From NCBI GenBank assembly GCA_018265835.1, contig JABLYK010000026.1:1-28952 (forward strand): 28,952 bases of DNA, given 5' to 3'. The DNA is from Oscillospiraceae bacterium (GTDB taxonomy: Bacteria > Bacillota > Clostridia > Oscillospirales > Oscillospiraceae). The notes under the pieces were generated by a model. The model did not search any database, was not told the origin of the DNA, and was given only the letters and a program-made list of their open reading frames with translations. This document shows, piece by piece, positions 13,292 to 19,959 of this stretch. The stretch's first letter is position 1; every line of letters starts with the position of its first letter. A program made the position numbers and the translations under genes.

Positions 13292-13338
13292 TTGAAATCT
13301 GACCGGATTCCATATGATGAATCACAGGAGGAACGCAT

Positions 13339-13671
13339 ATGAATCTGGATTATTGTGAAATTGGAAAGCGGATTGCCCGCCGCCGTAAGAGATTGGGCCT
13401 GACGCAGGCGGAGGTCGAGGAACGCGCGGAGCTGAGCTATAAATATTTGTCCAACATCGAACGGGGCATCTCCATCCCGTCTACGGAGGTTATCATGCGG
13501 TTGGCGATCGCGCTCGACACGACGCCGGACGAATTTCTGGTGGGCGCGGTGCGGAACGAAACGGACGAGAGTTGGCGGGCCGTGGCGCAGCAGCTTCGGA
13601 ATTTGACGCCGCGGCAACTGGAGCTGGCGCGTGCGCTGATCGACGTCGCCGCGCGGCAAAAGATGGATTGA
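13339..13671 (+). CDS. XRE-family helix-turn-helix regulator
   Basis: The 110-residue protein has an N-terminal cro/C1-type HTH (about 7-62): IGKRIARRRKRLGLTQAEVE, then a recognition helix in YKYLSNIERG and IPSTEVIMRLAIAL. A short C-terminal helical part (75-108) may dimerise. The start has AGGAGG upstream. It diverges from the miniprotein operon, and the intervening repeats are its likely operators. The absence of a sensor domain suggests a simple repressor. Confidence 0.88.
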   Translation: MNLDYCEIGKRIARRRKRLGLTQAEVEERAELSYKYLSNIERGISIPSTEVIMRLAIALDTTPDEFLVGAVRNETDESWRAVAQQLRNLTPRQLELARALIDVAARQKMD

Positions 13672-13727
13672 CTTCCAGAAGCGCATAGAATAAACTGGAG
13701 TACAATCTGTGAGAGGAGCGTTTTGCG

Positions 13728-14954
13728 ATGAAACTTGCGATTGCGCTGGCCGGGGGCGGCTCCAAGGGGTCCTATCAGGTCGGCTTTTGGAAGGCGCTGC
13801 GGGAACTCGGCATTGCCTTTGACATCGTGACCGGCACGTCGATCGGCGCGGTGAACGGCGCACTGATGGTGCAGGACGATTTTGACAAGGCCGTGCGTCT
13901 CTGGAAAACGGCGACGGCTGCGACGATCATGAACCACGGCATCAACCTGACGAACGACATTGACTATTATTTCGAGCACCGCGACCAGCTTTTTCCCTTT
14001 GCCAAGGACTATGCAAGCTGCCGCGGCGCGGACATCACACCCTACCGCGAGAAGCTGGATGCGGATTTGAACGAGGCGGCATTCTTCGCTTCTCCGGTGG
14101 ACTATGCGCTCATGACGGTACGCTTTCCGTCCATGCAGTCGGTGGAGGTGCACAAGGCGGACATCGCGCCGGGCTACCTGCCCAAGTGGGTGCTGGCTTC
14201 CAGCTCCTGCTTCCCGGCATTCCCGCTGTGTGAGATCGACGGGCAGACCTACATCGACGGTGGGTATGTGGATAACCTGCCGATCAGCGCGGCGTTCCGG
14301 CTGGGTGCGGAGCGGGTGATCGCCGTTGGCCTGAAGCCCGGCGTTTCGGAGAAGAAGTATACAAACCATCCGCTCGTGACGTACATTGAGCCGTCGCGCC
14401 CGCTGGGCATGTTCCTCGACTTTGACCGGGAAACGCTCGACCGCAACTTCGACCTCGGCTATGTGGACACGATGCGCGTGCTGGGCCGGTGCTTTGGGAA
14501 ATCCTATGCGTTCCGGCCCGAGGGCAGGGAACTGCTGGAGCGGGAAGCGCGGCAATATCTGCTGTGGCTCCTGCGCCGGGAGCTGATGCCGTCAGACTCT
14601 GCGGTGAGCGCGGTGTTGGGGTATTTTGCGGGGGAAACGCCGCTGAGCGACCGGATTCTGGAGGGGCAGAGCGGCGATCTGCTTACCTGTGCCTGCGCGG
14701 GACTGGACGCAATTCTGGAGACGCTTGCCTATCCGCGTGAGCGGGCGTATGATCTGCACACGCTGCTGCCGGAGGTGCGCGCCGCCCTGCTGGGCGACGC
14801 GCCGAACCCGGCGCTGGAGCAGGCGCGCGAGCTGTGCGCCGCGCTGGGCAAGGAGCATTTCATTGCCCAGATCACGCCGGTCGTGCCCATGTACGGCGCG
14901 CAAGAGCTGTTTCTTGCCACACTGCTGCTGTATTTGCAGGAACGGGAGCAGTGA
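13728..14954 (+). CDS. Patatin-like phospholipase family protein
   Basis: The 408-residue protein has a bacterial patatin domain in its first about 210 residues. The oxyanion loop is GGGSKGSYQVG (9-19), the nucleophile Ser38 lies in GTSIG and the dyad Asp177 in DGGY. Patatins hydrolyse acyl esters of phospholipids or other lipids with a Ser-Asp dyad. No signal peptide is visible, so it is probably cytoplasmic or membrane-associated. The C-terminal about 180 residues are helical and unassigned. The start has GAGGAG nine bases upstream. The MGMT-like gene follows nine bases after the stop. Confidence 0.9.
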   Translation: MKLAIALAGGGSKGSYQVGFWKALRELGIAFDIVTGTSIGAVNGALMVQDDFDKAVRLWKTATAATIMNHGINLTNDIDYYFEHRDQLFPFAKDYASCRGADITPYREKLDADLNEAAFFASPVDYALMTVRFPSMQSVEVHKADIAPGYLPKWVLASSSCFPAFPLCEIDGQTYIDGGYVDNLPISAAFRLGAERVIAVGLKPGVSEKKYTNHPLVTYIEPSRPLGMFLDFDRETLDRNFDLGYVDTMRVLGRCFGKSYAFRPEGRELLEREARQYLLWLLRRELMPSDSAVSAVLGYFAGETPLSDRILEGQSGDLLTCACAGLDAILETLAYPRERAYDLHTLLPEVRAALLGDAPNPALEQARELCAALGKEHFIAQITPVVPMYGAQELFLATLLLYLQEREQ

Positions 14955-14963
14955 ACTGCGGCA

Positions 14964-15299
14964 ATGAAAGACACGTTTTCAAAGATTTACGAGCTGGTGC
15001 GGCAGGTGCCGCCGGGGCGGGTGACGACCTACGGCCAGATTGCGCGCCTGCTGGGCAACCCGCGCATGTCGCGCGTGGTGGGCTATGCCATGCACAGCGC
15101 GCCGGACGGCGTGCCCTGTCAGCGGGTGGTGAATCGCAGCGGCGGGCTGTCCGATGCGTTTCAGCCGCTGGGGAAGGAGTCGCACCGCCTGCTGCTGGAG
15201 CTGGAGGGCGTGCCGTTCCTTCCGGACGGCAGCGTCGATCTGGCGCAGTGTATGTGGTGCGGAGATTTTGGTTGCACGGATGAAGAAAATAAGATATAA
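14964..15299 (+). CDS. MGMT-family DNA alkyltransferase-like protein with PCQRV motif
   Basis: The 111-residue protein matches the DNA-binding methyltransferase domain of the ATL/Ogt family: VPPGRVTTYGQIARLLG, then RVVGYAM, then PCQRVVN. True alkyltransferases carry PCHRV with a reactive Cys, and alkyltransferase-like proteins usually carry PWHRV. Here the Cys (C52) is present but the following His is Gln. It may be a damage-recognition protein or a weakly active transferase. The C-terminus adds MWCGDFGC. The ribosome binding site is poor, so translation is probably coupled to the patatin gene. Confidence 0.87.
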   Translation: MKDTFSKIYELVRQVPPGRVTTYGQIARLLGNPRMSRVVGYAMHSAPDGVPCQRVVNRSGGLSDAFQPLGKESHRLLLELEGVPFLPDGSVDLAQCMWCGDFGCTDEENKI

Positions 15300-15300
15300 T
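15272..15300 (+). promoter_or_regulatory. prfC: Candidate promoter of prfC inside the end of the MGMT-like gene
   Basis: A perfect TATAAT (15295-15300) overlaps the stop codon of the upstream gene, with TTGCAC (15272-15277) 17 bases before it. It lies about 40 bases upstream of the prfC start. The -35 is only partly consensus. Confidence 0.5.
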
Positions 15301-15341
15301 ACCACAGTTTGAATCTGATAACTGGTTTGGGTGAATGCACT

Positions 15342-16934
15342 ATGGATATGAAACAGGAAATCGAGCGCCGCCGGACGTTTGCGATCATCTCGCATCCGGA
15401 CGCCGGCAAGACCACGCTGACGGAAAAGTTCCTGCTCTATGGCGGGGCGATCCAGCTTGCGGGCTCCGTCAAGGGCAAGGCCACGGCGCGGCACGCAGTG
15501 TCGGACTGGATGGAGCTTGAAAAGCAGCGCGGCATCTCGATCACGTCGTCGGTCATGCAGTTCGAGTACGAGGGCTATTGCATCAACATCCTCGACACGC
15601 CGGGGCATCAGGACTTTTCGGAGGACACCTACCGCACGCTCATGGCGGCGGACAGTGCGGTCATGGTCATCGACGGCGCGAAGGGCATCGAGCCGCAGAC
15701 GCGCAAGCTCTTCAAAATCTGCGCCATGCGCCATATCCCGATCTTTACCTTTATTAATAAGCTCGACCGCGAGGCGCGCGACCCATTTGAGCTGATGGAG
15801 GAGCTGGAAAACGAGTTTGGCATCGGCACCTATCCGGTGAACTGGCCGATCGGCTGCGGGCACGATTTCAAGGGCGTGTTCGACCGCGACCGCCGCGAGA
15901 TTCTGGCGTTTCAGGAATTCCACCGCGGGCAGAACAAGATCCGCGCCATCGAGTGCGAGCTGACGGATACCGAGCGGCTGGATGAGCTGATCGGCCCGCG
16001 TATGCGTGAAAAGCTCGTGGAGGATATTGAGCTGCTCGACGGCGCAAGCTACGAGTTTGATCTCGACGAGGTGCGCGCCGGCCGGCTAAGCCCCGTGTTC
16101 TTCGGTTCGGCGCTGACGAACTTCGGCGTGGAACCGTTTTTGGAAAACTTCCTCCAAATGACCACGCCGCCGCTTCCGCGCGAGACGGCGGACGACATCG
16201 TCGATCCCTTCTCGCCGGAGTTTTCCGCGTTTGTGTTCAAAATTCAGGCGAACATGAACAAGGCGCACCGCGACCGCATCGCGTTCATGCGCATCTGCTC
16301 CGGCAAATTCGAGCGCGACCATGAATACCTCCACGTGCAGGGCGGCAAGACACTCAAGCTTGCGCAGCCGCAGCAGATGATGGCGCAGGAGCGCGCGATC
16401 ATCAACGAAGCTTACGCGGGCGACATCATCGGCGTGTTTGACCCCGGCATCTTTTCCATTGGGGACACGGTCTGCGCGCCAAAGCAGAAGGTGCAGTTCG
16501 AGGGCATCCCGACCTTCGCGCCGGAGCATTTCTCCATCATCTCGCAGGTGGACACCATGAAGCGCAAGCAGTTCGTCAAGGGCGTCACGCAGATCGCGCA
16601 GGAGGGCGCCATTCAGATGTTCCACGAGCCGAATAGCGGCATGGAAGAGGTCATCGTCGGCGCGGTCGGCGTGCTGCAGTTCGAGGTGCTGGAGTATCGC
16701 CTCAGGAACGAGTACAACATTGACATCCGCCGCCGCGACCTGTCCTATTCCTTCATTCGCTGGATCACAAGCAAGGTCGAAGATCCCAGCGCGCTCAATC
16801 TCGCGTCGGACACCAAGTGGGTGCAGGATTTCCACGGCAAGAATCTGCTGCTGTTCAACAACGAATGGAGCATCCGCTGGGCGGAGCAGAAAAATCCCGG
16901 ACTGGAGCTGGCCGAGTTCAGCCGGAACTGGTAA
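15342..16934 (+). CDS. prfC: Peptide chain release factor 3
   Basis: The 530-residue translational GTPase recycles RF1/RF2 from the ribosome after termination; its length matches E. coli RF3 (529). Visible motifs are G1 HPDAGKTT (18-25), the switch region with RGISITSSV, G3 DTPGHQDF (85-92) and G4 NKLD (139-142). Domains II and III follow. The frame extends to a TTG at 15309, but the ATG at 15342 matches the family N-terminus and has GGGTGA seven bases upstream. No neighbour shares its function, and it appears to be transcribed alone. Confidence 0.96.
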   Translation: MDMKQEIERRRTFAIISHPDAGKTTLTEKFLLYGGAIQLAGSVKGKATARHAVSDWMELEKQRGISITSSVMQFEYEGYCINILDTPGHQDFSEDTYRTLMAADSAVMVIDGAKGIEPQTRKLFKICAMRHIPIFTFINKLDREARDPFELMEELENEFGIGTYPVNWPIGCGHDFKGVFDRDRREILAFQEFHRGQNKIRAIECELTDTERLDELIGPRMREKLVEDIELLDGASYEFDLDEVRAGRLSPVFFGSALTNFGVEPFLENFLQMTTPPLPRETADDIVDPFSPEFSAFVFKIQANMNKAHRDRIAFMRICSGKFERDHEYLHVQGGKTLKLAQPQQMMAQERAIINEAYAGDIIGVFDPGIFSIGDTVCAPKQKVQFEGIPTFAPEHFSIISQVDTMKRKQFVKGVTQIAQEGAIQMFHEPNSGMEEVIVGAVGVLQFEVLEYRLRNEYNIDIRRRDLSYSFIRWITSKVEDPSALNLASDTKWVQDFHGKNLLLFNNEWSIRWAEQKNPGLELAEFSRNW

Positions 16935-16957
16935 AAAAGATTAAAAACATGTATGCA

Positions 16958-17000
16958 AAACGCACGAAGGCCTTTCGAGAGAGGGGCGCTTCGTGCGTTT
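16958..17000 (+). terminator. Terminator of prfC
   Basis: A perfect 12-bp stem, AAACGCACGAAG with CTTCGTGCGTTT, encloses a 19-base loop. It starts 23 bases after the stop. The T-tract is short (TTT). Confidence 0.65.
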
Positions 17001-17239
17001 CGCGTATGGACAGGAAATGAAATCTTCTGTAGGGTCAGCGAATTGATTGGGCAAATATGCCAAAACAAGATGCAGTAATTTGTAATAAGAAACAATATTT
17101 ACAAAAACAAACAATAACAGATTGACGAGGAGAGGATAATATAGTAAATTTAACATAAAAGAGGGGATCGCGTATCGAAATATAGGAAATGGAGTTTTGC
17201 GAGCGATAGGAACAGATTTTCGTATCGGAGGTGTCCATT
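17001..17239. other. AT-rich spacer upstream of the lipoprotein gene
   Basis: No gene is visible. A weak promoter could be TTGACG (17125-17130) with an AT-rich -10 about 17 bases downstream. GGAGG just before 17240 is the ribosome binding site of the next gene. The composition is markedly more AT-rich than its surroundings. Confidence 0.35.
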
Positions 17240-18031
17240 ATGAAACACAGATGGCCAAGTGCATTCAGAAGTTTCTGCATCACGCTGATGCTCCTGCTGT
17301 CGTTGGGCTTGTGCGGCTGCAAGGCGCAGCCAGAGGCGGATACGTTCTTTTTCCCATGCGAAGGCTACTTTGCCGCGCCGGTATCGTCTACGCTGACCGT
17401 GGCGATCACCGGATTCAGCACGGAGGAAGCATGCGCCGCGGTGTTTCAGAACGCAACGTCCATGTCCTTTGCGGGCAATGATGCGGTGCGGGTTCAGGAG
17501 TTTTCCGTAGAGCCGCACGAGTCCATTGGAGCTTACAGCGCGTGCGTGGTGACTGCAACGCTGGCGTTTGAGACGGCGGGCGTAACGGATGCAACGGCGC
17601 TGTGTGTGCAATTTCAGGATGGGAGCGAGCAGACGTACCCCATTGGAACGTGGACGTTCGACGTGCAGGACGCACCGGATCACCCGGAGCTGCTGAATGT
17701 CTTGTCGTCCCCTGGAGCGAATCGGATTGGCAATACGTTCCCGTACCACTATGAGCTGCTGGATCGGGCCGCATCCATCCGGTCGATCCAATATGGACCG
17801 GATCAAATCGCCGATGTGGTGGGCGGCGGCATCACGGTATCTGACGGCGTTGCGGATGGGAAGCTGGAGCTTCCCGGTGACGCACCGGTGCGGCTGATCC
17901 GTCCGCGCATCACGGTGGAGCAGAACGGCGAAGCCTACAGCGTTTATGGAATTTGCTGCTATTGCGGCGCGCTGGATGTGACGGAAGCGGAAATACAGGC
18001 GGCGCGGGATGCAGCAAGCAGAACAGCATAG
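17240..18031 (+). CDS. Hypothetical lipoprotein
   Basis: The 263-residue protein has a basic N-terminus, a hydrophobic stretch and a lipobox ending at Cys27 (LGLCGC), so it should be lipid-anchored on the outer face of the membrane. The mature part alternates beta-rich and Thr/Ser-rich segments, compatible with Ig-like or beta-sandwich folds, but no domain is recognised. The last residues (DVTEAEIQAARDAA) form a short helix. The GTG at 17231 is possible, but the ATG at 17240 has GGAGG eight bases upstream. It is monocistronic with a strong terminator. Confidence 0.8.
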   Translation: MKHRWPSAFRSFCITLMLLLSLGLCGCKAQPEADTFFFPCEGYFAAPVSSTLTVAITGFSTEEACAAVFQNATSMSFAGNDAVRVQEFSVEPHESIGAYSACVVTATLAFETAGVTDATALCVQFQDGSEQTYPIGTWTFDVQDAPDHPELLNVLSSPGANRIGNTFPYHYELLDRAASIRSIQYGPDQIADVVGGGITVSDGVADGKLELPGDAPVRLIRPRITVEQNGEAYSVYGICCYCGALDVTEAEIQAARDAASRTA

Positions 18032-18041
18032 AAACAGGATG

Positions 18042-18074
18042 ATCGCGCAGGAGGGTTCTCCTGCGCGATTTTTT
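18042..18074 (+). terminator. Strong intrinsic terminator of the lipoprotein gene
   Basis: A perfect 12-bp stem (ATCGCGCAGGAG and complement) with a GGTT loop is followed by six T residues. Confidence 0.92.
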
Positions 18075-18190
18075 GCGAAATGCGGCCATCGGGATTTTGC
18101 GCTTTCATATCCGATCTTCCCCAAACCGACAGGTTTCTTCCGCCCCTTTGTGTATACTGGTGTCAAACGAGACCAGAGGAGGAAGAAACG

Positions 18191-18325
18191 ATGAAGCAGA
18201 TCCGAATGTTTGTGCTGACGGTACTGGCGATGCTGCTGCTGTCCTCCGGCGTACATGCGGCGGGGGCGGCGGAGCAGCCGCCGTGCGGCGGAATGCGCAC
18301 CGCTGCAGTTCAGTGTGAAACATGA
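18191..18325 (+). CDS. 44-aa secreted peptide or truncated exported protein
   Basis: The frame encodes a clear signal peptide (MKQIRMFVLTVLAMLLLSSG, then VHAAGA). The mature tail is only about 20 residues: AEQPPCGGMRTAAVQCET, with two Cys. A strong ribosome binding site, AGAGGAGGAAG, precedes it, and a TATACT (18153-18158) is a possible -10. Terminators stand on both sides (18042-18074 and 18329-18359), so it is a transcription unit of its own. It could be a small secreted peptide or the remnant of a longer exported protein whose rest was deleted. Confidence 0.5.
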   Translation: MKQIRMFVLTVLAMLLLSSGVHAAGAAEQPPCGGMRTAAVQCET

Positions 18326-18328
18326 CAA

Positions 18329-18359
18329 AACGCCTCCCGTAGGAACAACGGGAGGCGTT
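18329..18359. terminator. Bidirectional terminator
   Basis: A perfect 12-bp stem, AACGCCTCCCGT with its complement, and a 7-base loop lie between the small secreted ORF and the convergent E2-like gene. On the minus strand it is followed by TTGTC; no long T-tract is present on the plus strand. Confidence 0.75.
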
Positions 18360-18374
18360 GATATGTAGGCAGAT

Positions 18375-19250
18375 TCAGAACAGATCTTCGACCACTTTCT
18401 CCGGCGGGACTTCGAGCAGCTCGGGATTGTGCAGATACTTTTTGAAGAACTTGAACGACGTGGCGTAATAATACCCGTCGCAAATGCGCTCGTCGGTCAC
18501 GGCTTTGAAGTCAATGTACTTGCGCTGCACGAGGTTGCCGTTCATGTCCAGCTCCATCGACTTGCGCTTGGCGCCGAAGGCGATGAACAGCGGCAGGTTG
18601 CCGAAGTTATAAATGTGGTGATAGATCGGCGCGATGCCGAGCGAACCGAGATCGGTGATGATCATGGAGCCGTGGAAGGGGCTTGCGTCCAGCAGGGACT
18701 GCGGGATGACGCCGAAATAATCCATCACCCGAAGCACGCCGATGGCGAAGCGCAGCAGGAAGCGCGGGAGCTTGATGAGCGCGCCGGCGACCTCCTCGGT
18801 GTTGTTATCCTGCTCGCCGAACTTGATTTCGTTGATTTTTTCCGTCATTTTGTGGTACACATCGAAAATCGTGTCGTACGGGTCGAAAATGACCTTGATG
18901 GTCGTCTCGGTCGAGTCCGTGGACATGCCGCGGCGGACCGTCAGCACGACCTCAATGTTGTTGCGCGCGTAGATGCGCCGGCCTGAGATGAAGCGGTTGA
19001 TGCCGGGCCGCTGCGACACCATGCGGATGTAGGCGGCAATGAACAGGTGCAGATAGCCAAGCCCCTTGTAGCCCTCCAAACGCTTCTGGCGCAGCCAACG
19101 GTCAGTTTCCGAAATCTCCACGCAGTCTGCAAACTGGTTGCAGGCGTCGCTTCTGACCGGCATGATGTAGGGCATAAATTTATAGAACGGAGCCAGAGAG
19201 TGAATCAGGCGGCCTTCCTTCCGGTCGCCAATTCTTCTTTTGTTCGCCAC
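18375..19250 (-). CDS. 2-oxoacid dehydrogenase E2 / CAT-fold acyltransferase-like protein without lipoyl domain
   Basis: The 291-residue protein resembles only the catalytic domain of dihydrolipoamide acyltransferases. GSMIITDLGSLGI recalls the TVTNLG segment. The C-terminal TDERICDGYYYA (starting about residue 252) aligns with the DHRxxDG active-site motif, with Glu in place of the catalytic His. There is no lipoyl or E3-binding domain, and no E1 or E3 gene is nearby, so it is not part of a dehydrogenase complex here. The GTG start at 19250 follows GGGGGG six bases upstream. The frame extends to 19376, but that part overlaps the promoter. Its function is unknown; another acyl transfer or a structural role is possible. 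Confidence 0.7.
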   Translation of the reverse strand: MANKRRIGDRKEGRLIHSLAPFYKFMPYIMPVRSDACNQFADCVEISETDRWLRQKRLEGYKGLGYLHLFIAAYIRMVSQRPGINRFISGRRIYARNNIEVVLTVRRGMSTDSTETTIKVIFDPYDTIFDVYHKMTEKINEIKFGEQDNNTEEVAGALIKLPRFLLRFAIGVLRVMDYFGVIPQSLLDASPFHGSMIITDLGSLGIAPIYHHIYNFGNLPLFIAFGAKRKSMELDMNGNLVQRKYIDFKAVTDERICDGYYYATSFKFFKKYLHNPELLEVPPEKVVEDLF

Positions 19251-19290
19251 AAAAATCCCCCCAAAGAAATTCAAACTTTTAAACAAATAT

Positions 19291-19319
19291 ATTATAAGGC
19301 AAGTTTCAGTCCCTGACAA
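19291..19319 (-). promoter_or_regulatory. Promoter of the E2-like gene
   Basis: The minus strand reads TTGTCA, 17 bases, TATAAT, only one mismatch from consensus. It lies about 40 bases upstream of the GTG at 19250 and excludes the longer upstream frame. Confidence 0.8.
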
Positions 19320-19544
19320 GGGCGAGATTCTTAATTTTGCAATCATTTTTGTAAAACAACGGTTAAGAAAGGGCAATACAGGGCGGTGTAGAAGATATAG
19401 GGAGTCGGTGTTTGGTCAAAATGACGAAACATCTTCCAGTATATTGTTATTTTTATGACGATAACGCGAAAAGCCTAACAATATCAATACTTTTTTAACA
19501 CAAATAAGTTTGAAAAATATCAAGAGGAATTTGGCAAAATTGAC
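19320..19544. other. AT-rich divergent spacer
   Basis: These 225 bases between two divergent promoters hold no reading frame with a ribosome binding site. A few short A/T-tracts and the loose pair TTAT/ATAA around 19445 are seen. No riboswitch or RNA gene could be recognised. Confidence 0.4.
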
Positions 19545-19573
19545 TTGATAAACCGTAGAAAATAGTTTACTAT
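19545..19573 (+). promoter_or_regulatory. Promoter of the V-ATPase operon
   Basis: TTGATA (19545-19550) and TACTAT (19568-19573) are spaced by 17 bases. The leader to ntpF would be about 65 bases and contains a small stem AATGCC/GGCATT. Confidence 0.65.
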
Positions 19574-19644
19574 ATGCACAATGTGTAGGAAATGCCGGTG
19601 AAACACGGGCATTATGCATAGATTTATCGTCGGGAGGTGTGTGA

Positions 19645-19959
19645 ATGTCATTCGAAGCGATAACAACGATCCGTGAAGCGGAGGAGCGCGCCAAGCAAAT
19701 CAAAGCAGAGGCGACCGCCGCAGCCGGCGCTGCGGTGGAAGCGGCGCAGGCTGAGGGTAAGGCGGCCGTGGATGCTGCGCTGTGCAAAGCGCAGGATGAG
19801 CTGCAGGTGCTCCGAACCAAGTCCGATGAGAAGGCGCGCGAGGATGCCGAGGCGTTAGCGTCCAGCACCAAAAACAAGGAGGCTGCGATGCGTACCCGCG
19901 CGAAGACCAGATTGGACAAGGCTGCATCACTCATCGTGGAAAGGATTGTGAACGGCTGA
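19645..19959 (+). CDS. ntpF: V-type ATPase subunit G/H (peripheral stalk)
   Basis: The 104-residue protein is almost entirely an Ala/Lys/Glu-rich alpha helix, as expected for the coiled-coil partner of subunit E in the peripheral stalk. The C-terminal ERIVNG is a family signature. GGGAGG precedes the start. Its TGA overlaps the ATG of ntpI by one base, indicating coupling. It opens the nine-gene operon whose order F-I-K-E-C-G-A-B-D matches the Enterococcus hirae ntp operon. Confidence 0.9.
   Translation: MSFEAITTIREAEERAKQIKAEATAAAGAAVEAAQAEGKAAVDAALCKAQDELQVLRTKSDEKAREDAEALASSTKNKEAAMRTRAKTRLDKAASLIVERIVNG

Noticed and set aside
13292..13318. Promoter for the XRE gene (TTGAAA and TATGAT)
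   Set aside because: The spacer is only 15 bases and the start of transcription would fall almost on the ribosome binding site.
17150..18328. 392-codon minus-strand frame over the lipoprotein gene
   Set aside because: It crosses two intrinsic terminators and is Arg/His-rich antisense; the plus-strand gene has a lipobox, a ribosome binding site and a terminator.
19320..19544. Small RNA gene or riboswitch in the V-ATPase leader
   Set aside because: The region is AT-rich without stable paired arms or known motifs; only a promoter close to the operon is supported.
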